A program made the position numbers and the translations under genes. 64,000 bases of DNA from Serpens sp964410065 (lineage in GTDB: Bacteria > Pseudomonadota > Gammaproteobacteria > Pseudomonadales > Pseudomonadaceae). The notes beneath the pieces were generated by a model. The model did not search any database. It saw only the letters and a list, made by a program, of their open reading frames with translations, and was not told where the DNA came from. Below, one piece after another: positions 53,378-60,786 of this stretch (its first letter is position 1; each line of letters starts with the position of its first letter). The stretch is taken from the NCBI GenBank assembly GCA_964410065.1, contig CAYPFO010000008.1, positions 1-64,000 of the forward strand, in the 5' to 3' direction.

Positions 53378-54544
53378 CTATGCGAGGGCGCAGGCTTGTC
53401 CGTCACGAATCACCTTGGCCAGGCGACGCACGCCCTCGTCCAGGCGCTCCGGCGGCACATGACTGAAGTTAAGCCGCATATAGCCGGGATTCTTCTCCGG
53501 ATCGATAAAGAATGCCTCTCCTGGCATGAACGCCACGTCCACATCCAGGGCTTTCTGCATAACCGTACGGGTATCGAACGGTTGCTTCAGTTTCAACCAG
53601 AAGAACAACCCGCCCTGGGGAATCTCCCAGTCGGCCAGATCGCCGAAGTGTTCTTCCAGGACGCTCTGCATGGTATCGCGGCGTTCCCGGTAAAAGCTGC
53701 GCAGCTCGACCAGATGCTGCTGGAACTTCTCGGTGCCCAGCCACTGCGCCGCCTGCCACTGGCCGACGCGGTTGGTGTGCAAGTCAGCGGCCTGCTTCAG
53801 ACGCAGCAGGTAGGGGTAGAGCTCCTTGCTGCAAATCAGGTAACCCACGCGCAAGCCTGGCAAGAGCGTCTTGGAGACGGTGCCGGTGTAGATCCAGGCG
53901 GTTTTGCGCAGACGGCTGGTGATCGACGTCGGCTGCTGGTCGTCGTACACCAGCTCGCGGTACGGCTCGTCTTCGATCAGGGTCACGCCGAATTCGTCCA
54001 GCAGTGCGGCCACTGCGTCGCGCTTGGCATCGCTGTAACGCACCGCCGACGGGTTCTGGAAGGTCGGGATCAGGTAAGCGAAGGCCGGCTTGCTGCGCTC
54101 CAGCAACGCACGCAGGGAGTCGATATTCGGGCCGTCGGTCTCCTGGGGAATTTCCAGGCAATCGGCACCGAACAGCTGGAAGGACTGCAATGCGGCCAGG
54201 TAGGTCGGCGACTCCACCAGCACTTGCGTGCCCGGATCGACGAACAACTTGGTGGCCAGGTCCAGTGCTTGCTGCGAACCACAGGTGACCAGCACCTGGG
54301 AGGCATCGCAGTCAATGCCCAGCTTGCGCGCGTCGGCGGCGATCAGCTCGCGCAACTCCGGCTCGCCTTCGCTCATGCCGTACTGGGAGACGGACGTGGG
54401 CATCGCGCTCCAGTCGACCTTGGGCAACATGGGCTCGGCCGGCAAACCGCCGGCGAAGGACATGACTTCCGGACGCTGTGCAGCGGCAAGAATTTCACGA
54501 ATCAGAGAACCTTTTAAACGTGCGATACGTTCAGAGAAAGCCAT
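53378..54544 (-). CDS. PLP-dependent aminotransferase (LysN/2-aminoadipate type)
   Basis: The 388-residue fold-type I aminotransferase has FAGGLPAEPMLP at its N-terminus, TCGSQQALDLATKLFVDPGT, PTFQNPSA, and the PLP Lys in YTGTVSKTLLPGLRVGYL. The C-terminal RLNFSHVPPERLDEGV closes the fold. It lacks the GntR domain of MocR regulators but shares their aminotransferase family. It is divergent from the marR-benE pair across an inverted repeat operator, which suggests shared control. Confidence 0.9.
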   Translation of the reverse strand: MAFSERIARLKGSLIREILAAAQRPEVMSFAGGLPAEPMLPKVDWSAMPTSVSQYGMSEGEPELRELIAADARKLGIDCDASQVLVTCGSQQALDLATKLFVDPGTQVLVESPTYLAALQSFQLFGADCLEIPQETDGPNIDSLRALLERSKPAFAYLIPTFQNPSAVRYSDAKRDAVAALLDEFGVTLIEDEPYRELVYDDQQPTSITSRLRKTAWIYTGTVSKTLLPGLRVGYLICSKELYPYLLRLKQAADLHTNRVGQWQAAQWLGTEKFQQHLVELRSFYRERRDTMQSVLEEHFGDLADWEIPQGGLFFWLKLKQPFDTRTVMQKALDVDVAFMPGEAFFIDPEKNPGYMRLNFSHVPPERLDEGVRRLAKVIRDGQACALA

Positions 54545-54572
54545 GGATGCCACCGCTGCCGAAAAAGAGTAG

Positions 54573-54599
54573 ATTTGGGTCAAATTGATTGACCCAAAT
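54573..54599. promoter_or_regulatory. Perfect inverted repeat in the aminotransferase/marR intergenic region
   Basis: ATTTGGGTCAA - ATTGA - TTGACCCAAAT has 11-base arms with no mismatch and a 5-base spacer. It lies between the divergent starts (54544 and 54627), where it would overlap both promoters. It is the likely operator of the MarR-family protein encoded just downstream. Confidence 0.75.
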
Positions 54600-54626
54600 T
54601 ACGCCTTTGATCACAGGAACGTCAAT

Positions 54627-55064
54627 ATGACTGACCTAAAAACAAGCACGGACCAGCGCCAGGTCATGGAAGACTTTTTCGGCAGCTACCGGGCCTTCAC
54701 GGCCAAGCCCGACGAGATGCTCGCCCGCCGCGGCTTATCCCGGGTGCACCATCGCATCCTGTTTTTCATTGCCCACAAGCCGGGGCTGAGCATCAGCGAA
54801 TTACTGACCCTGCTCGGCGTCAGCAAACAGGCCCTCAACATTCCGCTGCGCCAACTGGTGGAAATGCAACTGGTGGAAAGCGTCACCTCGGCCGACGACA
54901 AACGTAAACGCCTGCTTGGACTGACTGCCGCCGGCATCAAACTCGAACAGACGCTACGCCGTGAGCAGATTCGCGTGCTGCAACGGGTGTTTGCTGAAGT
55001 CGGCGAAGACGCTGTCGCCGGCTGGCTGGCGGTGAATCAGGTGATGTGCAAGAGTCTCGGCTGA
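54627..55064 (+). CDS. MarR-family transcriptional regulator
   Basis: The 145-residue winged-helix regulator has RVHHRILFFIAHKPGLSISELLTLLGVSKQALNIPLRQLVEMQLVES (recognition helix) and the wing SADDKRKRLLGLTAAG. Such proteins usually repress neighbouring genes until a phenolic or other ligand binds. The start at 54627 has AGGA 8 bases upstream. It precedes benE by 40 bases and faces the aminotransferase gene across the inverted repeat. Confidence 0.92.
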   Translation: MTDLKTSTDQRQVMEDFFGSYRAFTAKPDEMLARRGLSRVHHRILFFIAHKPGLSISELLTLLGVSKQALNIPLRQLVEMQLVESVTSADDKRKRLLGLTAAGIKLEQTLRREQIRVLQRVFAEVGEDAVAGWLAVNQVMCKSLG

Positions 55065-55104
55065 TTCTTCACGTGATCAGGCATAAACCTTGTCGGGAAT
55101 AAAA

Positions 55105-56319
55105 ATGAACAACCCGCCCCAGCCTACCGCTCATGTTCTGCGCGACACCTCGCTCTCTGCCATCGTCGCTGGCTTTATCGCCATGCTCACCGGCTACACC
55201 AGCTCGCTGGTGCTGATGTTTCAGGCCGGCCAGGCCGCCGGGCTCAGCAGCGGACAAATTTCATCATGGATCTGGGCGCTGTCGATCGGCATGGCCGTCA
55301 CCTGCATCGGCTTGTCGCTGCGCTACCGCGCCCCGGTGATGATCGCCTGGTCCACGCCAGGCGCTGCCCTGTTGATCAGCAGCCTGCCAGGCGTGCCCTA
55401 CGGCGAGGCCATCGGCGCGTATATCATCGCTTCGGCGATGATCGTGCTGTGTGGCCTGACCGGCAGCTTCGATCGCATCATGCGACACATTCCCGCCTCG
55501 CTCGCCGCCGCGCTGCTGGCGGGCGTGCTGTTCAAGATCGGCCTGGAAATCGGTGTAGCCGCCGAGCAGCAACCGCTGCTGGTGATCGCCATGCTCGCAG
55601 CCTATCTGCTGGGCAAACGCCTACTGCCCCGCTATGCAGTGCTCGCGGCCCTGCTGGTTGGTTGCGCTCTGGCAGGCGTATTGGGTTTGCTGGACTTTCG
55701 CGGTTTCGAATTGCAGTTGGCGATCCCGGAGTGGACCACGCCCGCCTTTTCCATCTCGGCCGCGATCAGCATCGGCATTCCGCTTTTCATCGTCGCCATG
55801 ACCGCGCAAAACCTCCCGGGGATGGTTGTACTGCGCGCCAACGGCTATGACGTACCGGCCTCGCCCCTGCTCACGGTCAGTGGCCTGACGTCCGTGCTGC
55901 TGGCACCCTTCGGCTCCCACGGCCTCCACATGGCCGCCATCAGTGCAGCAATCTGCGCGGGTCCCGAAGCCCACGAAGACCCGAAAAAACGCTACACGGC
56001 GGCAGTGTGGTGCGGAGTGTTCTATGGCATCGCCGGCATTTTCGGCGCCACCCTCGCCGCCCTGTTCGCCGCCCTGCCCAAGGCGTTAATTCTGTCCATC
56101 GCCGCCCTGGCCTTGTTCGCCTCGATCATGGGCGGCCTGACCCAGGCCATGAGCGAACCCCGAGAACGCGAGGCCGCGCTGGTCACCTTCCTGGTCACGG
56201 CTTCAGGCATGTCCCTGTTTTCCGTCGGCTCGGCCTTCTGGGGTATCGTCGCCGGCCTACTGACGCTGGCCATCCTCACCGCAGGCGGTCGACGCACATC
56301 AAAACCCAAAGGCTATTAA
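55105..56319 (+). CDS. BenE-family benzoate/proton symporter-like transporter
   Basis: The 404-residue, 12-span transporter has SAIVAGFIAMLTGYTSSLVLMFQA, WSTPGAALLISSLPG, RIMRHIPASLAAALLAGVLF, AMTAQNLPGMVVLRANGY and SHGLHMAAISAAICAGPEAHEDPKKRYTAA. These are the BenE hallmarks. It may carry benzoate or another organic acid; no benzoate degradation genes are near, so the real substrate is open. It follows the MarR gene in one likely operon. Confidence 0.9.
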   Translation: MNNPPQPTAHVLRDTSLSAIVAGFIAMLTGYTSSLVLMFQAGQAAGLSSGQISSWIWALSIGMAVTCIGLSLRYRAPVMIAWSTPGAALLISSLPGVPYGEAIGAYIIASAMIVLCGLTGSFDRIMRHIPASLAAALLAGVLFKIGLEIGVAAEQQPLLVIAMLAAYLLGKRLLPRYAVLAALLVGCALAGVLGLLDFRGFELQLAIPEWTTPAFSISAAISIGIPLFIVAMTAQNLPGMVVLRANGYDVPASPLLTVSGLTSVLLAPFGSHGLHMAAISAAICAGPEAHEDPKKRYTAAVWCGVFYGIAGIFGATLAALFAALPKALILSIAALALFASIMGGLTQAMSEPREREAALVTFLVTASGMSLFSVGSAFWGIVAGLLTLAILTAGGRRTSKPKGY

Positions 56320-56349
56320 CTGATCGAGAAGACGGTTTGAGTGGGAGGA

Positions 56350-56562
56350 TCAGCCCAGCCTGCTCACACGTTCCATGTCATCCCCGACCAGCCGCAAGAT
56401 GTCGGCATCATGGTTGAGATGATGAATAACGCTCAGCAAACGCTGGCGCATGAGGTCGTCGGGAATCTTCTCGGCAGCCCGCATGATTTCAAGCGCGGCC
56501 GATTCATTGTGACAGGCCACCGAATCGAGTGTCCGGTGCAGTTTTTTCAAGGCGCGGTCCAT
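56350..56562 (-). CDS. Small hypothetical helical protein
   Basis: A 70-residue product, MDRALKKLHRTLDSVACHNE..., with His and Leu heptad-like spacing (LMRQRLLSVIHHLNHDADILRL), is probably all helical and cytoplasmic. The ATG at 56562 is used; a TTG at 56580 is the alternative. No family is recognised. It is convergent with the benE end and downstream of the sirtuin gene. Confidence 0.55.
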   Translation of the reverse strand: MDRALKKLHRTLDSVACHNESAALEIMRAAEKIPDDLMRQRLLSVIHHLNHDADILRLVGDDMERVSRLG

Positions 56563-56705
56563 GTGCGTACCATCGTCCAATGGATGACGATCGAAGGATA
56601 ACAGCCATTTGCGCTTAGTTTTTCTGCCCCACTGATTTCAGATCGGCGGCATAAAGGCAAGGAGCCAGCCGTACCTTGCCCCGCTATCCCAACTGTATCG
56701 CAGGG

Positions 56706-57500
56706 TTACTCGACTCCCGCCGGGTCGGGAAAAGCCTGCCGCAACAACACAGGCAGCAGCTCGCCTGCCGACCCGACCAAGCTGATTTCCCGCGCATGCC
56801 GACTGGCCACGGGCTGCGGGTTGATATGCAACACCATTGCGCCGTGCTCCAGTGCCAACAGAGGAATCTGAGCCGCCGGCTGCACCACCCCGGATGTGCC
56901 AATCGAGAGCAGGCAATCGCACTCGCGGGCAGCGGCGAAGGCCTGACGAAAAGCGGCTTCAGGCAACGACTCGCCGAACCAGACCACACCGGGACGCACC
57001 TTGCCGTTGCAATGCTGGCAACGCGGCGGCTCGATGCGCCGACCCTCCTCAGGCTCGACTGGCGTGTCCGCCAGACCGACATAAGGCCGCGCGCAGGCGA
57101 AGCAGCGCGGCGTATGCAAGCTACCGTGCAAGTGAATCACCTGCGGGCTGCCGGCACGCTCGTGCAGGTCATCGACGTTCTGGGTGATCAGCGAGAGCTT
57201 CGGCACCCGCCGCGCCAACTCGACAATGGCCCGATGTGCCGCATTGGGCTGCGCCTGCAACACCTTCATGCGCCGCCACTCGTACCAGCCCCAGACCACC
57301 GCCGGATCACGACGAAACGCCTGGGGCGTGGCCAGCTCGGCTGGATCGAAGCGCTCCCACAACCCGCTCAACGCATCGCGAAAGGTGGGAATGTTGCTTT
57401 CCGCCGAGACACCAGCTCCGGTGAAGACCACCAGATGCTCCACGGATTGCAGCGAGGCCAAGGTTTCGGCTGGAAGAGTGAGAGGTTGGTTTGTGTTCAA
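56706..57500 (-). CDS. NAD-dependent protein deacylase, class III sirtuin
   Basis: The 264-residue sirtuin has GAGVSAESNIPTFRDALSGLW, the NAD pocket TQNVDDLHERAG, catalytic His in HLHGSLH, zinc cysteines in CFAC and CQHC, and FGESLP. The Tyr and Arg of WGWYEWRR at about 73-77 are the class III residues that favour succinyl or malonyl lysine (SIRT5/CobB like). It acts on cytoplasmic proteins. It stands alone. Confidence 0.93.
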   Translation of the reverse strand: MNTNQPLTLPAETLASLQSVEHLVVFTGAGVSAESNIPTFRDALSGLWERFDPAELATPQAFRRDPAVVWGWYEWRRMKVLQAQPNAAHRAIVELARRVPKLSLITQNVDDLHERAGSPQVIHLHGSLHTPRCFACARPYVGLADTPVEPEEGRRIEPPRCQHCNGKVRPGVVWFGESLPEAAFRQAFAAARECDCLLSIGTSGVVQPAAQIPLLALEHGAMVLHINPQPVASRHAREISLVGSAGELLPVLLRQAFPDPAGVE

Positions 57501-57850
57501 TTTGACTATCCGTGCATTAGCTATTGGCTAGAGCATTGCCCAAGCGAGTGTTATGCACCCTATCGCATTGCCTTGGGCTGGACGCCCGATGAGCACACCG
57601 CCGACAGAGCATGGCTGTGTGGTTTCTACAGCCTCATTCCGCACCATTTGTCGCAGAGGAGGCGGCATATGGACCACAAGCCTACGTTTATAGGCTTGTG
57701 TGGCGAGGCCACCCCATCGGTGATTCGTTGGCCTGCTACATTGGAGTCGTCACGGCGTGCGGGTTATTTTGAGTTCCGCCACGTGGATCCAGTAACCCAC
57801 TCTCACCTCGTACATCATGCAACGAGACTCCGAAGGAACGGATAAAAGCT
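57501..57850. other. Intergenic region with one hairpin, no gene recognised
   Basis: A CCACAAGCCTA / TAGGCTTGTG stem (57674-57700) is the only structure seen. No repeat copy or open reading frame with a motif occurs in these 350 bases. Confidence 0.5.
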
Positions 57851-58174
57851 ATGGAAAGCAAGCACCGCTTCAAATGGGCTGCAGGCGCTGCGGTAATACT
57901 AGCCGGGAGCATGCTCCTGTACGAGAGGCAGATAAACCGCACCCAGCACAACGAGCCTCTGCCGTCGGCACAGCGTGCTGAAAGCCACCTCAAGAACATC
58001 TCCTGGCAGGCATTTTTCAAGCCAACTCAAGACTGTCTCGCCCCCAACACCGCCCAGCATGTCCACTTGTGCGCTGCCCGCGAGCAGCGTGCCCGCCAAC
58101 GATTTGAATTAAGTAGGGCAGCCGGACAGGTCCAGGCACGTCCGACGTCAGCCGCTGCGCTCAAAGCACCTTAA
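57851..58174 (+). CDS. Hypothetical membrane-anchored protein
   Basis: The 107-residue product has an N-terminal helix (FKWAAGAAVILAGSMLLYE) and an Arg/Ala-rich soluble tail with two Cys (DCLAPNT, HLCAARE). A weak AAGGA is 13 bases upstream of the ATG. It is the last chromosomal gene before the prophage. I cannot assign a family. Confidence 0.5.
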   Translation: MESKHRFKWAAGAAVILAGSMLLYERQINRTQHNEPLPSAQRAESHLKNISWQAFFKPTQDCLAPNTAQHVHLCAAREQRARQRFELSRAAGQVQARPTSAAALKAP

Positions 58175-58351
58175 CGTCTGAGCGACGCTCAACCAAACCC
58201 ACCAACGAAATCTCCAGAGAATGACCGCTAGGCAATTGCTGCCATTGCACTGGCTTCCGGTCTGGCACCGTTCAGACAAGCCGTGGCTCGACTTCGGCCA
58301 GTTGGTGAGTAACTTCCACGCTTTTTCAAAGCCTGCCGGCCTGAAACGACA

Positions 58352-58384
58352 AAGCCCCTGAAGCTCTATGAGCTTCAGGGGCTT
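58352..58384 (-). terminator. tRNA-type terminator next to the prophage boundary
   Basis: AAGCCCCTGAAGCT - CATAG - AGCTTCAGGGGCTT on the minus strand forms a perfect 14-bp stem followed by TTTG. It lies just beyond a tRNA 3' end, as expected for the host tRNA gene's own terminator. Confidence 0.85.
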
Positions 58385-58398
58385 AGCGTTTTGCAATA

Positions 58399-58425
58399 TG
58401 GCGGGAAGATAGGGATTTGAACCCT
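58399..58425 (-). other. attL: Prophage attachment site: 3' end of a tRNA gene
   Basis: On the minus strand AGGGTTCAAATCCCT and ATCTTCCCGCCA form a complete T-arm (TTCAAAT loop), the 3' acceptor strand and CCA of a tRNA. The 5' part (D and anticodon arms) is not present: upstream, after AAAAAAAA, the sequence becomes prophage DNA. This is the signature of integration at a tRNA 3' end. The intact tRNA should lie at the other prophage end, beyond the window. Confidence 0.8.
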
Positions 58426-58535
58426 TTTTTTGCCGTTTCGCTTGGACGCAATGCGTTGTGTTGTCTGGTTTGGCGCTGTCTTGCCGTGTCGTTCGATCGC
58501 TTTGCGGCCCTGTGTTTTCGACACTTTATCGACAC

Positions 58536-59015
58536 TTAGTTACGGCTGTTAAGGTCGATCCGCATTCGGCAGTTTCGGTGCTCGATGCTGCCTTTCGGGT
58601 AAGGACAGTAATCCCGTATGCGGGTTTCTTCCTTGATTCCAATTACCCGCAAGCCTTCACCCCTTGGCGGTTCCAGAGGCTGGTGAGTAAAGCCAATCGT
58701 ATTGATAGCCCCTTTTGGGGTGTAGTTCCGGTCCGTGAAAACGGTTTGCTTGGGTGGTGCTGGTTGCTCTGGCGCTGCTGGCCGTGCGGTGATTTCGGTC
58801 GGCCAGGGATTGGTTAGCTGCTCGGGTTCGGGGTTTATCCAGCGTGCTGGCTTAACTGGGGCTGTCCTGGGTGCTTCAAGCGGAATGCTTTTCGCTTGAG
58901 CAGGTATTTGTGGATTCAGAATTCCCGTTGCGCTATCGCTGAGTGCGTAAAGAAACAGCATGGGTATGGCGGTTCCGAACAGCACGGGCAACGCCCATTT
59001 TTTTACTGCATTCAT
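58536..59015 (-). CDS. Unrecognised prophage protein with one membrane anchor and Pro-rich linker
   Basis: The 159-residue product begins MNAVKKWALPVLFGTAIPML, a single N-terminal membrane helix with no clear cleavage site. A Pro/Ala/Glu-rich linker (about 35-95) leads to a C-terminal part with TDRNYTPKGAINTIGFTHQPL and two cysteines in YCPYPKGSIEHRNCRMRID. GGAA lies 7 bases before the ATG. It sits at the left edge of the prophage next to the repressor, where Pf phages carry accessory cargo. I cannot assign a family. It could be a superinfection-exclusion, toxin-type or secretion-related envelope protein. Confidence 0.75.
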   Translation of the reverse strand: MNAVKKWALPVLFGTAIPMLFLYALSDSATGILNPQIPAQAKSIPLEAPRTAPVKPARWINPEPEQLTNPWPTEITARPAAPEQPAPPKQTVFTDRNYTPKGAINTIGFTHQPLEPPRGEGLRVIGIKEETRIRDYCPYPKGSIEHRNCRMRIDLNSRN

Positions 59016-59070
59016 CCTTGAGTTCCTTTCTTCCGGGCAAACCAACGGCTAGCTACTTCTTGAGTCAGGG

Positions 59071-59343
59071 CTATCCCGCGTTGTGATTGGACAAGTTTGT
59101 ATGCGCCTCGTCGTACTCCGGGCTTGTTTGTCCGAAGTCAGGCATTACGTTTCCGCTGATTAACCACCACCGGTATTGGGGATATATGCCCGCCAGGGAT
59201 TCTATTTCCTCAGTCGTCATACGCGCTTGTCCGCGCTTTACATTTTGCCAGCGCACATATTCTCGGCTGCCAGTCTTGGCCAGCTCTTTGAGTGATGTTC
59301 TTTCCAGCAATAGGAAAGCTCTATCGTTTAGCGATTCTGTCAT
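59071..59343 (-). CDS. Prophage repressor-like DNA-binding protein
   Basis: The 90-residue protein MTESLNDRAFLLLERTSLKE contains a candidate HTH (LKELAKTGSREYVRWQNVKRGQARMTTEEIESLAGIYP), followed by YRWWLISGNVMPDFGQTSPEYDEA, as in the Pf phage repressor C group. It should bind the TGTGA-N3-TCACA sites between it and the excisionase gene and hold the prophage silent. It is divergent from the excisionase. Confidence 0.8.
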   Translation of the reverse strand: MTESLNDRAFLLLERTSLKELAKTGSREYVRWQNVKRGQARMTTEEIESLAGIYPQYRWWLISGNVMPDFGQTSPEYDEAHTNLSNHNAG

Positions 59344-59360
59344 TTAATAAATTCATCGTA

Positions 59361-59416
59361 TGTGATATTCACATTCCGTGTGGTTCGTGTAGTATTCACA
59401 TTATGTGATGTTCACA
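59361..59416. promoter_or_regulatory. Three operator copies between repressor and excisionase
   Basis: Palindromes TGTGATATTCACA (59361-59373), TGTAGTATTCACA (59388-59400, one arm altered) and TGTGATGTTCACA (59404-59416) lie 27 and 16 bases apart, centre to centre. They fill the 111 bp between the divergent starts and thus overlap both promoters. This resembles a lysogeny switch with cooperative sites. Confidence 0.8.
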
Positions 59417-59454
59417 CAACAAGCCTTAACGGCACTAATAGTGACGGATCGAAC

Positions 59455-59670
59455 ATGGAACTGGAAGTCCTCAACCCTCAGACCCTGATTAACGCCCAAC
59501 GTGATCTCGAAACCATAGACGCGTTCGCAGAGCGCAACGGCCTCGAATACGGCGTCGTCCGCGCCTGGGTCATGAAAGGGATGCTCCCGACCATAAAGAT
59601 TGGCAAGCGCCGCTTGGTCAATTCTGCACAGGTCCGCAACTGGCTGCTGGAACAGGAATGGGAGCAATGA
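59455..59670 (+). CDS. Excisionase / small HTH DNA-binding protein
   Basis: The 71-residue product (MELEVLNPQTLINAQRDLET...) contains FAERNGLEYGVVRAWVMKGMLPTIKIGKRRLVN, the MerR/AlpA-like winged helix of phage excisionases. Pf excisionases lie at this place, opposite the repressor, and also switch on replication genes. It starts with ATG 59455 after a weak site. It overlaps nothing, and the next ORF begins 3 bases after its stop. Confidence 0.78.
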   Translation: MELEVLNPQTLINAQRDLETIDAFAERNGLEYGVVRAWVMKGMLPTIKIGKRRLVNSAQVRNWLLEQEWEQ

Positions 59671-59672
59671 AC

Positions 59673-60113
59673 ATGGTCAAGCTTTCCGCTGAAACCAAGC
59701 GTGCCGTTTTCCGCCTACTTGTTCGCGCTTCGTTGGCTCGCCATCAGTCTCGCGCGGTTGAGGCGTTGGGTACATCAATGGGCTTTGAGCTTGCCGCTGA
59801 TTACCGCGCCGAAAACCGCCACCTTTTGGCTATGGCTCGCGATCTGGTTGAGAACGATCTGTTCGTTCAACTCCAGGTTCAGGGAAAGGAAACCCGCAAT
59901 GCTCCCACTCAAGTATCGGCAACTGCCGCATTCCGCCGACTGCAAGTGCTCTGTGTGCTGGGTCAAAGCAGCCTGTTATCCAGCCGTTCCATGGCCCAAG
60001 GTCACGCCCTGTCCCGACTGCAAGCCCCGTGGGCCGCTCCTGAATGTGGACGGTCGATGGCTCTGCGAACCCCCAACGCTATGCGCCAAGCACTCACCGT
60101 CCCGCCGTCCTGA
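59673..60113 (+). CDS. Early prophage protein of unknown function (3' part overlaps the next ORF)
   Basis: The product begins MVKLSAETKRAVFRLLVRAS and continues with RHQSRAVEALGTSMGFELAADYR and LLAMARDLVENDLF, an amphipathic helical segment of about 70 residues. GGAG lies 8 bases upstream of the ATG at 59673. The frame stays open to 60113 (146 residues), but from residue 76 it overlaps a cysteine-rich gene in another frame and its sequence becomes low-quality (Ser/Gln/Leu/Arg). The real C-terminus may therefore be earlier or later than 59900. Function is unknown. Confidence 0.55.
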   Translation: MVKLSAETKRAVFRLLVRASLARHQSRAVEALGTSMGFELAADYRAENRHLLAMARDLVENDLFVQLQVQGKETRNAPTQVSATAAFRRLQVLCVLGQSSLLSSRSMAQGHALSRLQAPWAAPECGRSMALRTPNAMRQALTVPPS

Positions 60114-60216
60114 ACGCTATTGGAGCGTGTTTTACCAAAGCCCCCCAGCGACGAAGTACGTGCCATTTAACCGAGGAAACACCGATGAAACTGCCCCCAC
60201 GCCAGGACCAAATTGA
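59899..60216 (+). CDS. Small cysteine-rich (zinc-ribbon-like) prophage protein
   Basis: The 105-residue product begins MLPLKYRQLPHSADCKCSVC and has a second cysteine group in CPDCKPRGPLL and RWLCEPP, a zinc-ribbon-type spacing. AGGA is 10-12 bases upstream of the ATG. The last 32 bases overlap the start of the next gene, which supports this frame as the coding one. Similar short Cys-rich proteins occur in Pf-type phages; the role is unknown. Confidence 0.68.
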   Translation: MLPLKYRQLPHSADCKCSVCWVKAACYPAVPWPKVTPCPDCKPRGPLLNVDGRWLCEPPTLCAKHSPSRRPERYWSVFYQSPPATKYVPFNRGNTDETAPTPGPN

Positions 60217-60445
60217 AGACAAAGAGGTGCGCTTTTACGTAAGCGGACCCCTGAGCGTGAAGCTTGCGCTTCAAGAGGAAGCCGCCCGGCGTCGGCTGGA
60301 CCTTTGGACCCTCGGCGGTGCCGTTCTGACCATGTGGGTTCAAGCCGGCTGCCCTGACGGACTCTCTAACCACTCCGCCTCTCCCTCATCCCCCGCCCCG
60401 TCGCCGTCGTCGTCGGTCGCAGGACCTAAGGGCCTGGACGCCTAA
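60185..60445 (+). CDS. Small prophage protein with RHH-like segment
   Basis: The 86-residue product MKLPPRQDQIEDKEVRFYVSG has VRFYVSGPLSVKLALQEEAARRRLD, followed by a hydrophobic TLGGAVLTMWVQAG and a Ser/Pro-rich tail (ASPSSPAPSPSSSVAG). GAGGA is 7 bases before the ATG. The beta-helix pattern suggests a ribbon-helix-helix DNA-binding fold, but this is tentative. Confidence 0.65.
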   Translation: MKLPPRQDQIEDKEVRFYVSGPLSVKLALQEEAARRRLDLWTLGGAVLTMWVQAGCPDGLSNHSASPSSPAPSPSSSVAGPKGLDA

Positions 60446-60786
60446 GCCGTGCAAGGGCGCGAAGCGGCGCAGCGGACCCTTGCACGGGTTAGGCGGGAAG
60501 GCACGGTCCGCCCGCGACCGCAGACGGCAAGGGGTGGGGGATGAGCCCCCCGCCCTTGAGCCAGAGACCGAGGAAGCGCTTTTGATCTAGGCGCCGGGAC
60601 GGCAAGAGCGAAAGGGATCGTTACCCGGTAGGGACAAGACAAACAGCTTTACCGTTTGGCTTGGTGAGCGAAGCGAGTAGAGCCCGCCCCGTAAGGGGTC
60701 GCCAAACGGAATTTAAGAACAACGCCAAAGGCCACTACGCCAATGGAACCAACGCCCGAAGGGCAAACAAAGAAAGGAAGTTAGCT
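60446..60786 (+). other. Hairpin-rich non-coding block, candidate phage origin/packaging signal
   Basis: The 341 bases have no gene but several inverted repeats: TGCAAGGG...CCCTTGCA (about 60449-60486), GGTGGGGG - ATGAG - CCCCCCGCC (about 60532-60553) and CCGTTTGGC...GCCAAACGG (about 60651-60711). GC is high compared with the rest of the prophage. It lies immediately upstream of the ssDNA-binding protein gene, a position where filamentous phages keep complementary-strand origins and packaging hairpins. Confidence 0.6.

Noticed and set aside
58399..58425. A complete tRNA gene at the prophage boundary
   Set aside because: Only the T-arm, acceptor 3' strand and CCA are present; no D-arm or anticodon arm can be drawn upstream on the minus strand.
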